A stretch of DNA of 64,000 bases from Haloarcula ordinaria (GCF_029338275.1 NZ_CP119790.1:248001-312000); one strand, 5' to 3'; positions 9,217 to 18,525 are shown, counted from the stretch's first letter. Numbers and translations: made by a program. The notes: a model not told the origin generated them from the sequence alone.

Positions 9217-9633
9217 TCACTCTCCCAACCACCGAGGTGCTTCTGATATCTCTTGTGGAGAATTGTGATGTAGCTGTTTCAGACACTCGGTGATGAATCC
9301 GATAATATTTCGGCCTGCTTCAGGTTCGAGGGTAATCACCGTCCCAAGTTCGTCCCCCTGTGTGAAATGGAATAGAATTGCGTCGTCATAGAAATTCACA
9401 GTACAGTGATTGTTTCCAAGATTGAACGGCTCTCTGGAAGATTGATTCGACGTTTCTTGTCGGTAATACGCTGCCAGTTCCTCCATCTTCTCGGCTGAAT
9501 ACAGCGTCGCAACATCGTCTCGGAGGTATAGCGTAACATATTCGTCTGCAGAATAGTGAATTGCACCGCGCAAGTATTCGCCCGCTTCCTTTTTGAGATA
9601 CTCAACCAGACGAGTCGCAGATTCTTCCGGCAT
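9217..9633 (-). CDS. Small haloarchaeal protein (DUF7522-like)
   Basis: 138 residues, MPEESATRLVEYLKKEAGEY. It has two motifs common to this family: RDDVATLYSAEKMEELAAYY in the N-terminal half and LGTVITLEPEAGRNIIGFI near the C-terminus. No membrane segment or signal. Function unknown; probably cytosolic. It is convergent with the decayed membrane gene and sits just before the histidine kinase. Confidence 0.75.
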   Translation of the reverse strand: MPEESATRLVEYLKKEAGEYLRGAIHYSADEYVTLYLRDDVATLYSAEKMEELAAYYRQETSNQSSREPFNLGNNHCTVNFYDDAILFHFTQGDELGTVITLEPEAGRNIIGFITECLKQLHHNSPQEISEAPRWLGE

Positions 9634-9795
9634 AGCAGAACCATCTACCCGCAGCGGATATTACTATTCTGAAAGACCCTGAAAAATTGTCACTACTTCG
9701 TCCTATTCTGTAGACTCAAGTCGAGATTTCCCCTCATTCCGAGGCCACCACAGTGTGAAAAACGTTAACAGCACTCCACTACTAGTACTCTGGAA

Positions 9796-10818
9796 ATGGT
9801 ATCCCACTCGCCTCTTGCGATCGGTGACGATTTCTACCAGACACTCGTCGAGAACGCAGCGGAGGGGATGCTGACGATTGACGAGCAGAGCACTATTGTG
9901 TATGCGAATCCAGCGATACAAGATATCCTGGGGTACTCTCCGGATGAACTGATCGGGAGTTCGAAGATGGAAATCATCCCCGATCGTTTGGAACCAGTTC
10001 ACGCGGCAGCCCTCGAGTCGTACGTCGAAACGGGGGAGCGGAATATCGACTGGAATGGAATAGAACTTCCCGCCCTGCATAAAGACGGACACGAAGTTCC
10101 GACACTGATCAGTCTTCGCGAACACGAGCACAACGGCGAACGGTATTTTACGGGGATCATACGCGATATCACCGAGCGGCGGCGACGAGAGGAACAGCTT
10201 CAAGATCAAAAAGAGCGGCTCAACGAGTTCGCCGACATCCTCACCCACGACATTCGGAACCCACTTTCTGTCGCCCGGGGCTATACCGCTATCGCCCAGG
10301 ATGACCACGAGATACCGGAACTCGAGAAGATCTCAGAGTCCCTGATGCGCATCGACAATCTCGTCGACGATGTTCTCGAACTCTCAAAGGAGGGGCGGTC
10401 CATCGGTGACACTGAGCCGATAGAGCTCGAAGGTTGTCTCCGGGAGTCGTGGAACAATGTCGAGACCTACCGGGCCACGTTACGGATCGAAGACGAACTC
10501 GGGTCGATAACGGCAGATAAGAGCCGGTTCCAGGAACTGTTAGAGAATCTCTTCCGGAACGCGATCGACCACGGTGGCGAAGATGTCACCGTTCGTGTGG
10601 GGCGGCTCGATGGAAAGCCAGGTGTGTACGTTGCAGATGATGGCGCAGGGATTTCGAAGTCAATTCGCTCAGAGGTGTTTACCCACGGGTATTCGACGAA
10701 TCGGGAGGGGACGGGGTATGGCCTCTCGATTGTCCACCAAATTGTCGAGGGCCACGGGTGGGAGATAGAGATCACAGAGAGTTCCGAGGGAGGTGCACGG
10801 TTCGAGATTGCGTGGTGA
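9796..10818 (+). CDS. PAS-domain sensor histidine kinase
   Basis: 340 residues, soluble. One PAS domain (about 12-127: FYQTLVENAAEGMLTIDEQ, IIRDITERRRREEQ), then a HisKA-like helix pair with the phospho-acceptor His151 in ILTHDIRNPLSVARGY, and an HATPase_c domain with N box LLENLFRNAIDHG, G1 VADDGAGI and G2 GTGYGLSIVH. No transmembrane segment, so it senses a cytoplasmic cue. No response regulator is directly adjacent; a truncated receiver lies 4 kb away. Confidence 0.9.
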   Translation: MVSHSPLAIGDDFYQTLVENAAEGMLTIDEQSTIVYANPAIQDILGYSPDELIGSSKMEIIPDRLEPVHAAALESYVETGERNIDWNGIELPALHKDGHEVPTLISLREHEHNGERYFTGIIRDITERRRREEQLQDQKERLNEFADILTHDIRNPLSVARGYTAIAQDDHEIPELEKISESLMRIDNLVDDVLELSKEGRSIGDTEPIELEGCLRESWNNVETYRATLRIEDELGSITADKSRFQELLENLFRNAIDHGGEDVTVRVGRLDGKPGVYVADDGAGISKSIRSEVFTHGYSTNREGTGYGLSIVHQIVEGHGWEIEITESSEGGARFEIAW

Positions 10819-10977
10819 ACGCCTCGGCCGCAAGTAGGTCGGGTGTCGTAGGAGTGGCTTGGGCACGGGGGCGCTCAATCAGACGTTCTGGTGGTTTCGG
10901 GCGCCGTTGCTGATTAGGATACTGGACTATTGGGGAGTATCGAACCGCATTTTCCGCTCCATACACCTGGTAAAACC

Positions 10978-11514
10978 CTACTCGGTACCGGTGTTGACAG
11001 TCAGGACCTCGTCGATAGCGACGATGTCGCGGTCAGTGTCGACGGTGGCCGTGACGCGGTCACCGGGGGTCACCCGTCGGAGTTGCGAAAGTGAGACGCG
11101 GTAGCCGTAACTGTTCCCTGTCGGAGTCTCGTTGTATGGGTCGTCGTTGTAGAGGGTCAGCACCACGACGCCGTACGGGTTGTCGTAGCCGTCTTCGATA
11201 CTTTCGACGGTCGTAGCGTCGAGTGCCATGTCTCCCTCGCCGGACAAGTCTACGACGGCCGTGTCGTAGGCGACCGTGCGCAGTTCCACGTCGGTTGGGG
11301 CCGAGTCGACCACCGACGAGTTCGTCGGTCTCGTTTCGGCAACCTTCCGGTTTGTCCCGTCTCGGTGGCCTCGAATCAGTGTTCGCTCCACGCCACCGAC
11401 TAGCTGGTAGCGGGCGTCACGTGGTGCGAGTTCCGAACAGCCGGCGACTGCCACGGTGCCGAGCGCGGCAAGGAAACCACGCCGGGTGGCAACATGACGG
11501 CGGCCGTTCGTCAC
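10978..11514 (-). CDS. Tat lipoprotein of unknown function
   Basis: 178 residues. The N-terminus has a twin-arginine signal (RRGFLAALGTVAVAGC) ending in a lipobox with Cys26, so it should be exported folded and anchored by lipid on the outer face of the membrane. The mature part is acidic, with a beta-rich C-terminus (YGYRVSLSQLRRVTPGDRVT). I do not recognise a family. A 61-codon frame (11511-11696, minus) overlaps the start by ATGA and may be a small upstream gene, but it has low-complexity composition and I do not annotate it. Confidence 0.7.
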   Translation of the reverse strand: MTNGRRHVATRRGFLAALGTVAVAGCSELAPRDARYQLVGGVERTLIRGHRDGTNRKVAETRPTNSSVVDSAPTDVELRTVAYDTAVVDLSGEGDMALDATTVESIEDGYDNPYGVVVLTLYNDDPYNETPTGNSYGYRVSLSQLRRVTPGDRVTATVDTDRDIVAIDEVLTVNTGTE

Positions 11515-11797
11515 GATGTCTCACTCCTCGCCACATCGGGGGTAGATTGGGCGGACGCTGTCGACCAGTGGCCTGTGGTGACCAACGGCTCCCCCACGCC
11601 TGGACCTGAGCGTATCGGTCCCTCGTGGACGTCGGGCGGGCCACCGATAGGATAGGGACGCAGGCGGGTCGTCTCGGGGGTCGAGAACGCCATCATCGGT
11701 CATTTCGTCGTGTTCTGGGTAAATAACGACGGCGGAGGCTCGAAGTCAATTTTGCCTCTCCACAGCCATATTCGGACTCTCGACCGACCCCTCTCGT

Positions 11798-12061
11798 ATG
11801 AGTACTACCGAGGCTGCTTACGAACTGTCTGCTGGGTCTACCAATCCGGTACTCGGTAGTGGGCTCCTCGGGGTGGCCCTCGGTGTAGTCGAACGGTTTT
11901 TCCTCCACTTCGAATTGCCCACCCTCGCAGTCGGCCTGATCGTGGTCGGCACCACCCTCGTGTGGTTCGGCGACCGGGAGTCGGGTGACGTCGGCCGGGC
12001 ACTGATTGCCGTGGGTGCGACGAGCGTTGTCGCCCTCCAGGTGCTCCTCCTTTCCGGCTGA
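11798..12061 (+). CDS. Small membrane protein
   Basis: 87 residues with three hydrophobic segments (VLGSGLLGVALGVVE, TLAVGLIVVGTTLVWF, ALIAVGATSVVALQVLLL). Short charged loops (GDRESGDVG) separate the last two. Function unknown. Divergent from the lipoprotein gene. Confidence 0.65.
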   Translation: MSTTEAAYELSAGSTNPVLGSGLLGVALGVVERFFLHFELPTLAVGLIVVGTTLVWFGDRESGDVGRALIAVGATSVVALQVLLLSG

Positions 12062-12074
12062 GTTTCAGGACGAC

Positions 12075-12228
12075 GCCAACTGACAACAGGTCGGCGGCGC
12101 TTCTACGGTCGGTCCGCCGTTGGCTACTCGTTCTCGTGTTCGTCTCCGGCGTCGTGCTCGTGGGGCTTTCGGCAGTCGGCGACGAGGTCAGCGGCACGAG
12201 CGACGGCGCATTGTCGTCCACCGAGTGA
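12075..12228 (+). other. Small membrane ORF remnant without a visible start
   Basis: A frame ending TGA at 12226 reads TDNRSAALLRSVRRWLLVL followed by a hydrophobic stretch VFVSGVVLVGLSAVG and an acidic tail. It looks like a real one-helix membrane protein, but no ATG, GTG or TTG start lies close upstream in frame. It is either a fragment or starts at an unusual codon. Confidence 0.3.
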
Positions 12229-12299
12229 CTGAGCGCCGGCCACCGCGTCAGGTACGTCGTCTGCACTATCGGCCGTGTCGATCTGCGATTAGATAACAC

Positions 12300-12330
12300 A
12301 AACTGCAGTTTAAGTGTGAGAATATTCTAA
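12300..12330 (+). promoter_or_regulatory. Palindrome and TATA-like elements before the ABC exporter operon
   Basis: A perfect 12-base palindrome AAACTGCAGTTT (12300-12311) runs directly into TTTAAGTG and AATATTCTA, candidate TATA elements 30-50 bases before the first gene at 12361. The palindrome is placed where a repressor would block TBP/TFB. Confidence 0.45.
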
Positions 12331-12360
12331 CTACCTGTCGCATCTCGGTACGGATGACCC

Positions 12361-12555
12361 ATGTCGACGGACACGCTACTGTCGACGCCTCGTGCGTTCC
12401 AGACCCTCCAACACATCGGCGACACCGCGCTCCACTCGCAGACGTATCGCGACTTCCAGTCCTTCACGCTGCAGTCCACGCCTGGCCTCGGTGGAGCGTT
12501 CACGCCCCGGGCGGACTCGCCGGATCGGCGTTCGCCGGAGGAGGTGCGTGAGTAG
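12361..12555 (+). CDS. Small protein leading the ABC exporter operon
   Basis: 64 residues, MSTDTLLSTPRAFQTLQHIG. It ends with TAG two bases before the GTG start of the ABC ATPase, so it is probably translated as part of the same operon. No recognised domain; a possible amphipathic helix at 10-35. It could be a leader or an accessory peptide. Confidence 0.45.
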   Translation: MSTDTLLSTPRAFQTLQHIGDTALHSQTYRDFQSFTLQSTPGLGGAFTPRADSPDRRSPEEVRE

Positions 12556-12557
12556 CC

Positions 12558-13562
12558 GTGACTCGCACGGACTCGTCGCCCGACCGGTTCTCTGGCGATA
12601 CGGCAGCTCGGCTCGAGGTCGACTCTCTCACCAAGCAGTACGGCGAGGTGACCGCCGTCGACGGCCTTAGCCTCCGAATCGAGGCTGGCGAGGTATTTGG
12701 CTTCCTCGGGCCGAACGGGGCCGGTAAGTCCACGACGATCGACGTCTTGCTCGACTTCGTCCGGCCGACGAGCGGCTCGGTACGCGTCTGTGGTCACGAC
12801 CCACAGGCCGACCCCCGCGCGGTACGCCGACGGGTCGGTGTCCTGCCGGAGGCGACCGGCTACTATGCTCGTGCGAGTGCCCGCGAGCACGTTCGATTCG
12901 CCGCCGAGATGAAAGACGCCGAACGAGACCCCATGCGGACGCTCGAGCGGGTCGGGCTCGTCGAATCGGCCGACCGTCCCGTCGGCGATTTCTCGAAGGG
13001 GATGCGCCAGCGACTCGGCGTCGCGATGGCGCTGATCGGCCGGCCCGACCTACTCGTGCTCGACGAGCCGCTGGCCGGACTCGACCCTGCAGGGGCTCGC
13101 CGCGTCCGGAGGCTCGTGCGAGAGGAGCGCGACCGGGGCGCGGCCGTCCTGCTCTCGAGTCACATTACAGAGCAAGTCGAGACGCTCTGCGACCGCGTCG
13201 GTATCCTCCTGGACGGGGAGTTAGCCGTGGTCGATACGGTCGTCGGTCTCCGTGAGCGGTTGAACGCCGACAGGCCGATCGACCTGACGATTGTTGAGCG
13301 GCCAGCTGACTTCGACGTAGCGACGCTCGATGGCGTCACTGGCGTGAACGAGCTGGCGAGCGGTATCCGGGTGACTTGCCGCGGGCCGGCTGCCGCCGGG
13401 CGTATCGTCGCGCGACTCGACGTGTCCGGCGCGACGCTTCTCGACATCGAGGGACGTGGCGGCTCGCTGGAGCGACTGTTCCTGGCGTTGACTGACGACG
13501 GGACCGAGCACGTGGACACCGCGGTCGAGACAGCTGTCGAACCCCGGGGGGCCGGCCGATGA
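12558..13562 (+). CDS. ABC transporter ATP-binding protein
   Basis: 334 residues from a GTG at 12558. Walker A GPNGAGKST, Q-loop region VLPEATGYYARASA, signature FSKGMRQRLGV, Walker B LLVLDEPLAGLDPAG and the switch His (LLSSHITEQ) are all intact. The C-terminal ~90 residues are the regulatory extension common in CcmA/NatA-type exporters. It overlaps the permease gene by ATGA. It should power efflux or membrane insertion with the adjacent permease; substrate unknown. Confidence 0.9.
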   Translation: MTRTDSSPDRFSGDTAARLEVDSLTKQYGEVTAVDGLSLRIEAGEVFGFLGPNGAGKSTTIDVLLDFVRPTSGSVRVCGHDPQADPRAVRRRVGVLPEATGYYARASAREHVRFAAEMKDAERDPMRTLERVGLVESADRPVGDFSKGMRQRLGVAMALIGRPDLLVLDEPLAGLDPAGARRVRRLVREERDRGAAVLLSSHITEQVETLCDRVGILLDGELAVVDTVVGLRERLNADRPIDLTIVERPADFDVATLDGVTGVNELASGIRVTCRGPAAAGRIVARLDVSGATLLDIEGRGGSLERLFLALTDDGTEHVDTAVETAVEPRGAGR

Positions 13563-14380
13563 GCCGTTCCAGTCGGCATCTCGCGGTCGCCCGGCGTGAC
13601 CTTTCTGAGGCCCGCCGGAGTCGGTTGTTCTGGGGTGCCCTCGGGCTGCTATTCCTCCTCGTCGTCCCTTCGTTCTGGTCGATGGTCGGTAGTCTCCACG
13701 CCGTCGAGAACGCCGCACCGGCGGCGGTCCGGGCGGTCGGGCGGATTACCGGGTATCTCTCGACGTACCTGTTCATCCTCGTCGCAGCGCTCGCGTACGC
13801 CGCGGTAGCGAGCGAGCGGGAGTCCGGCAGCGTTCGCCTGCTGTTGAGCCTCTCAGCGACGCGACGTGACGTGCTGGTCGGGAAACTCCTCGCACGCGGC
13901 GGCCTGTTGACCGGGGTGGTTGGTGCCTTGCTGGCGCTCCTCGGCGGACTCATCCTCGTCGGCCGCGGCAGCGTCCCGACATCCGGATTCGTCGTGGTCG
14001 CGGGCTGGGTCGTCGTCTACGCGCTTTGCTGGACGGCGTTCGCTGTCGGGCTCTCGGCCGCGTTCGACTCGCAGTATCGTGCGCTGGCTGCCATCGCCGG
14101 CACGTACGTCTTCTTGGCCTGGAACGCGCCCATCTGGAAGGCTGTCTTGCAACCAGTCCTCCGAGCGGCACTCCCGTCGGCCTTCCAGGGGTACGTGCCC
14201 GCACTTAACCCGACGCTGTCCCTCGGCTTCGTGGGCCAGTGGTTGCTGGCGGCCACGAGTCCGGCCACGAGCGAGGCTGGAATCGGGCCCGTGCTCGTCT
14301 CCGTCGGGAGTGTTGTACTGGTTGCCGTGCTTGGTCCGCTCGTCGGCTACCGACTGTTTCAGGGTGCAGACCTCGGTTAG
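13559..14380 (+). CDS. ABC transporter permease (ABC-2/NosY type)
   Basis: 273 residues with about six hydrophobic segments (LFWGALGLLFLLVVPSF, YLSTYLFILVAALAYAAVA, GVVGALLALLGGLILVG, FVVVAGWVVVYALCWTAF, and two at the C-terminus). ESGSVRLLLSLSATRRDVLVGK is the typical cytoplasmic coupling loop of NosY-like permeases. Start overlaps the ATPase stop. Pairs with the ATPase as one exporter. Ends in TAG. Confidence 0.88.
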   Translation: MSRSSRHLAVARRDLSEARRSRLFWGALGLLFLLVVPSFWSMVGSLHAVENAAPAAVRAVGRITGYLSTYLFILVAALAYAAVASERESGSVRLLLSLSATRRDVLVGKLLARGGLLTGVVGALLALLGGLILVGRGSVPTSGFVVVAGWVVVYALCWTAFAVGLSAAFDSQYRALAAIAGTYVFLAWNAPIWKAVLQPVLRAALPSAFQGYVPALNPTLSLGFVGQWLLAATSPATSEAGIGPVLVSVGSVVLVAVLGPLVGYRLFQGADLG

Positions 14381-14451
14381 CGTAGTGTTCTGGCGGCCTC
14401 GTCGAACGACGGAACAAGCGTTATTGTCGCGGGGAGATAGGTACGGCGTGG

Positions 14452-14865
14452 ATGGTCTCTCGCCGTAGCGCCCTCCAGTCGGTCAGCGCGCTACTCGCGG
14501 GTGCAAGCACGGGCTGTCTCGGTCAGTTCGGGTCACGATCGGAACGGTGGTCGCAGGCGACGGGGAATCGGGGGCACACCGCATCTCTCGGATGGGGTGC
14601 TGTACGCGATGGAGCGGCTACGATTACACGCGCTGACACCGGCGGACGGGACGACCCAGTGGACGGTTACGTGGGACGAGGCGGAGTTCGACCCACGGCT
14701 GTGTCTCCAGCGCGCCCTCGGTATCGATGCAGAGCACCTCTACGTCGCAGGGTGTGACGGACTCCGAACACTGCGTCGGTCAGACGGTGAGCGGGCGTGG
14801 TTCGCCGAGACGTAGCTCCGGAGCGGCGTGGCCGTCGGCCCCGACCGAGTGCTCCTTTCTGGAGA
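14452..14865 (+). pseudogene. Truncated PQQ-binding beta-propeller lipoprotein
   Basis: Begins as a Tat/lipobox protein (MVSRRSALQSVSALLAGAS, then TGC). After about 14570 the reading moves to another frame: GTPHLSDGVLYAMERLRLHA, LTPADGTTQW, HLYVAGCDGLRTLRRSDGER, which are PQQ-propeller repeats. An in-frame TAG at 14813-14815 interrupts; the same frame continues LRSGVAVGPDRVLLSGD to about 14865 and then stops making sense where the response-regulator remnant begins. About one third of a normal-length protein is left. Broken by frameshift, nonsense codon and 3' truncation. Confidence 0.75.
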
Positions 14866-15185
14866 TACTCGGTCACACCAGCCGAGATAGCGTCACTGGC
14901 GACCTCTTCGGACCCTTTCCCTGTGTACAGAATGAACGGTAAGTCGGGGTGGTCCGAGCGGACATCTTCGAGGAACTCGATGCCGTTCTGTCCGGGCATA
15001 TTGTAGTCAGACACGACGCAGTCGAACTCGTGGCTGGCGAGGAACGCCGCACCACCGCTCGCACTCGTCGCGGTTTCGATGTCGAAGCGCTGGTCCTCCC
15101 GCTCCAGGAAGGTCTTTGCCATCTGGACGAAATCAGGGTCGTCATCCACGTGGAGGACCCGGATCGTGCTATCTGGTAGTGTCAT
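14862..15185 (-). pseudogene. Truncated response-regulator receiver domain
   Basis: Starts MTLPDSTIRVLHVDDDPDFV with the acidic pocket DDD, the phospho-acceptor Asp in CVVSDYNMPGQNG, and the switch/Lys region ILYTGKGSEEVA; it reads normally to AGVTEYLQK. Beyond that point (about 14865) the frame runs antisense through the truncated PQQ gene. In complete relatives a PAS/histidine-kinase or output part follows. The receiver is about 105 residues and may still fold, but the gene has lost its 3' end. Confidence 0.75.
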
Positions 15186-15824
15186 CGCCTATCATTGAAT
15201 TGCCCATCGCTGGGAGAACGAAAGGAACGGTACCATGCAACTCAGTAACAGTCCTGTTGGAAATAAGTTTACCCCCTGCTTCGACGCCGTACGGACAGTC
15301 ACCAGCAGCGAATCTTCGTAATGAATGCAGGCTGCGCTTCAAACCGGAGCTAGTAGGACCAGATCTCGGTGTGTGAGATGCAAGAAGTATCGTCGCCACG
15401 ACGAAGTTGACTCTCGCAACCGAATCTTCATCGGCCAGTTGCCGATGTACTCGTGGGTTTGCTCCATGTCCTGATATCTACGGAGTTCACGTGATTTGCC
15501 ATCCTCAGAACCCTGAGTGGCGGCTTCGAGGCCTTGCATCTGGGCATGAATGCGCGTATCGAGACCCGGTCTGGTACACAGTCCTGTCGATACCGTGTCC
15601 GACCCTCGCTAGCACCCGTACGTGCGAGCAGTTTTGCCTTTTACAGCTATCAGCCGGCTCTCTCAGAGGCGCTTTTCCGTCTCTCTGCACACCGCGATAT
15701 GCAGTGATGGTCAACTCCGTGGGTGATAGTTGTATACCGCCGTTATCGAGGGACGGTGGTGTTTTCATTCTTGGACCACATCTCGGAAAGGTTCCTGGCT
15801 TGGCCCGAGCGATTCGTTTCAATA
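15186..15824. other. Gene-free stretch
   Basis: About 640 bases with only short frames of unlikely composition on either strand. No repeat or RNA gene seen. It ends in the promoter of the transporter gene at 15865. Confidence 0.4.
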
Positions 15825-15828
15825 GTCG

Positions 15829-15837
15829 TATAATTTA
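15829..15837 (+). promoter_or_regulatory. TATA box of the transporter/bactofilin operon
   Basis: TATAATTTA centred about 32 bases before the start at 15865, preceded by a BRE-like CGTTTCAA. Good match to haloarchaeal promoters. Confidence 0.55.
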
Positions 15838-15864
15838 AGCAGTTCCCGCGGGCAACGCGAACAC

Positions 15865-17166
15865 GTGCGCTTCGTCAGATACGTCCGGCAAGGCCAGTGG
15901 GCGACCGTCTTCGGATATCTGCTGTTCATCGCCCTGATGGCGGCGGGGTACTACTACAACGTCACGTTCGTCCAGCTCGGCCTCATCGACCTCGGCGTGC
16001 GACTCGTGGGGATGACTCGCGTGCAGGTGTCGATGTGGATGGCCGCGCTCGCGCTACTGACGTTCGTCACCGCGGTCGTCGTCGGGATAGCGATGGACCG
16101 GCGTGGCTGGAGTTCGGACCTTCGAACGAAGCTCAGGCTTCTCTTCGGCGTCGTTGTCGTCCAATTCGTGTTGACTGCGGTCGCACCCTCTATCCACTCG
16201 GTCCCAGCGTTCGGCGCGTGGATTATCGTCGGGTCGATATCGCTCGGGGTCGGCTTTCCCGTCTCGTTTAGCCTTGCAATCGACCTGATCCCGGTCCCCG
16301 ACAGGGGGTACGTGGCCGCAGTTATCACGTCCGTTGCCTACTTTGCTGCGAACGCCTATCCGCTCGAGTGGTCGGTCGACGTGTTCAGCCGACTGCTGAC
16401 CATCGCGATGATTCCTGGCATCGTCGTCCTCGCCGTCCTCGTCTCCGAGCGGATCGGCGTGCTCGACGGCGTACTCGATAGCCTGTCAGAGCAACACGAG
16501 CAGTTCGGGAGAGGCCGGTTCTGCCATCCGACTCCGGTTCGGACACGGAGTCTCGCGCTCTGGTCGCCGGTCGTACTGATGTTCGGGGTCTTCTTTATCG
16601 ACAGTCTGGGCTTCCTTCGCATCATCGAGACGCCGTCGCTCGTGCTCTCCTCCTGGCAGTCGCCAGTGTACTCGACCCGCCTCGCGATCGCCCTTGTCCA
16701 CGTCGTGGGCGCGTTGATGGCTGGCGTGCTCTACGTCAACTTCGACCGGAACGCGCTCTTTCTGTGGGTGTTCGCGCTCTTTTCGCTGACCTATGTCCTC
16801 TATACGACCGATTTGCGGGTGGCGTCGCTGTTTCCTGGACTCGTCAGCAACGACACCGCCATCTTGAATCCACTGCTGTACGCACTGACGGTGAGTTTCT
16901 ATACGACACTCAATTTCGCACTCTGGCCGGATCTCTCGACCGCCGAGACCGTGGGTACACATTCGGCAATCGGTATCGGGATGGCCGGGTGGCTCGCGAC
17001 GTTCCTGAGTACCGCTGTCTCGCTGTTTCTCGAGGATGCCAACGTCGGGCTGCTGTCACATCTCAACCTCGTCAACGCGCTCGCCCTGCTCCTGTTCGTC
17101 GGTTTGATCGTTACGCTCTACGGGACTCGGCTGGTGCGGTACGCCCGGGAGGCCGAGTCAGGATGA
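15865..17166 (+). CDS. Multi-pass membrane transporter (MFS-like)
   Basis: 433 residues with 11-12 hydrophobic segments. An Asp-Arg-Arg loop between TM2 and TM3 (GIAMDRRGWSSDLR) resembles the MFS A-motif, and a basic/acidic central loop (SERIGVLDGVLDSLSEQHEQ) divides the protein in half. It starts with GTG/CTG-type context at MRFVRYVRQGQW, placed by the TATA box. Substrate unknown. The stop overlaps the next gene by ATGA, so the two form an operon. Confidence 0.75.
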   Translation: MRFVRYVRQGQWATVFGYLLFIALMAAGYYYNVTFVQLGLIDLGVRLVGMTRVQVSMWMAALALLTFVTAVVVGIAMDRRGWSSDLRTKLRLLFGVVVVQFVLTAVAPSIHSVPAFGAWIIVGSISLGVGFPVSFSLAIDLIPVPDRGYVAAVITSVAYFAANAYPLEWSVDVFSRLLTIAMIPGIVVLAVLVSERIGVLDGVLDSLSEQHEQFGRGRFCHPTPVRTRSLALWSPVVLMFGVFFIDSLGFLRIIETPSLVLSSWQSPVYSTRLAIALVHVVGALMAGVLYVNFDRNALFLWVFALFSLTYVLYTTDLRVASLFPGLVSNDTAILNPLLYALTVSFYTTLNFALWPDLSTAETVGTHSAIGIGMAGWLATFLSTAVSLFLEDANVGLLSHLNLVNALALLLFVGLIVTLYGTRLVRYAREAESG

Positions 17167-18029
17167 GTCTCGCAGAGACCCTCCCGCTGCTGGTCCTCGT
17201 CCTGCTCCTACTTGCGGGAAGTGGCGTTTCCCCCTCGTCGATGGAGGTCGTCTTCGAAGGCGACAGGGTGGTCGACGAGACCCCCGACGCGTTCGTCGTC
17301 GCCGGGGGCAACGTAACTGTCCCAGCCGACGCGGTGGTCCAAGGGCAACTTTTTGTCATCGGTGGCGACACGCGAATCGACGGACGTGTCGACGGCAACG
17401 TCCGGGTGTTCGCAGGGACGCTCTCGGTGTCGGATACCGCAACCATCACCGGCGAACTCCAGGCCGTTGCGGGGAACCTTTCGGTCGCCCCTGGTGCTGA
17501 TATCGGACGTCGTACTACAGTCGACGTCACCCGGCAAGAACGGACACCGTTAGCGACGGTCGGAATCGTCGTGATGCAGATGGTACTCCTCGGCGGCGTG
17601 GCCGCCGTGCTCACCCGGCGGATCCCGCACTATCTCGCGACCGTGGGCGATGCTATCACCGGCCATCCGGTCGTTAGCGGTGTCGTCGGGTCGATCGCTG
17701 GCACCACGATGCTCGTCGTGTTCGTATACATGGCGTTCACCCTTCTCCTCCTCCCGCTGAGTATCGTGGGCCTCTTCGTCGAGGTCCTCCTCGTCGGCTA
17801 CGGCTACCTCGCCTACGGCTACCTCCTCGGGCAGCGGCTCCCGGTCGAACGTGACGACGTGGCTTCGGCGCTCGGGGTGGCCGGCTTTCTGCTCTGCATG
17901 GAACTGCTGGGACGCGTTCCGTACGTCGGTGCCCTGATTCAGCTGTCTCTGCTCCTCGTTGGCCTCGGGGCGGTCCTCATTACGTACTTCGGCGTCCATC
18001 GGTTCGAACCGCCCGAGATACCAGGGTGA
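17163..18029 (+). CDS. Bactofilin-like domain plus membrane domain protein
   Basis: 288 residues; ATG at 17163 overlaps the transporter stop. A signal/TM segment (LPLLVLVLLLLAGSG) is followed by a right-handed beta-helix-like repeat region, 40-115, with GNVTVPADAVVQGQLFVIGG and GRVDGNVRVFAGTLSVSDTA, as in polymer-forming cytoskeletal (bactofilin) proteins. The second half has four or five TM segments. In this fusion the beta-solenoid probably faces outside. Function unknown; the operon suggests a role linked to the transporter. Confidence 0.75.
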   Translation: MSLAETLPLLVLVLLLLAGSGVSPSSMEVVFEGDRVVDETPDAFVVAGGNVTVPADAVVQGQLFVIGGDTRIDGRVDGNVRVFAGTLSVSDTATITGELQAVAGNLSVAPGADIGRRTTVDVTRQERTPLATVGIVVMQMVLLGGVAAVLTRRIPHYLATVGDAITGHPVVSGVVGSIAGTTMLVVFVYMAFTLLLLPLSIVGLFVEVLLVGYGYLAYGYLLGQRLPVERDDVASALGVAGFLLCMELLGRVPYVGALIQLSLLLVGLGAVLITYFGVHRFEPPEIPG

Positions 18030-18135
18030 GCGAACCCGCAACTGTGATCGACGGAGCAGCTGACACACCACGGTTTCGAGAGGCCCGACGGTGGTCGTCG
18101 GCGCTTCATCATCAGTCACTCCCATACCGTTCAAT

Positions 18136-18160
18136 ACGATTCTCTAAGGATGAGAATCGT
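18136..18160. promoter_or_regulatory. Inverted repeat with 9-base arms
   Basis: ACGATTCTC and GAGAATCGT separated by 7 bases (TAAGGAT). It lies 107 bases after the bactofilin-like gene and about 30 bases upstream of the TATA-like AATATTATC (18186-18194) of the next gene. It could be an operator or a terminator hairpin; there is no U-tract, so an operator is more likely. Confidence 0.45.
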
Positions 18161-18206
18161 CGCTGGGCTATTTCTTCTAACAAATCCAATATTATCTCGG
18201 AGGACG

Positions 18207-18506
18207 ATGATCATGCACATCCCACTACACCGCTCCGCTCAGTGGGGACCACACCACGGGCCCCACGGGCCGATGGGGCCTGACTGGGTCGCGCGAAACG
18301 GACTCGAACCGTGGAGCAGCACGGCCGGAACCGGCTTCGAGTTGCTCGTACCGATTATCTGGGCGATCTTGCTCGTGGTGGTGCTGGTCGGTCTCGTCTA
18401 TCTGTTGGGGGCCCAGAGGGGGGAATCGATGTCCGACCGGACTACGACGTCCATGCGTGACCGGGACGCTCGCGGCGTTCGCGAAACGAACCGTTCGAGT
18501 CGGTAA
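18207..18506 (+). CDS. Small membrane protein
   Basis: 99 residues from MIMHIPLHRSAQWGP; a second ATG two codons later would suit the TATA box equally well. The N-terminus is His/Gly/Pro rich (GPHHGPHGPMGPDW), followed by one strong TM helix (LLVPIIWAILLVVVLVGLVY) and a charged Arg-rich tail. The helix plus linker resembles haloarchaeal SHOCT-domain proteins, but the SHOCT motif itself is missing. Possibly shortened. Confidence 0.55.
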   Translation: MIMHIPLHRSAQWGPHHGPHGPMGPDWVARNGLEPWSSTAGTGFELLVPIIWAILLVVVLVGLVYLLGAQRGESMSDRTTTSMRDRDARGVRETNRSSR

Positions 18507-18525
18507 TTGCTGCGTTTTTTGGTGA

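Noticed and set aside
15407..15838. 143-codon plus-strand frame before the transporter gene.
   Set aside because: Composition (many Cys, Arg, Ser, Thr) is unlike haloarchaeal proteins and no motif is present.
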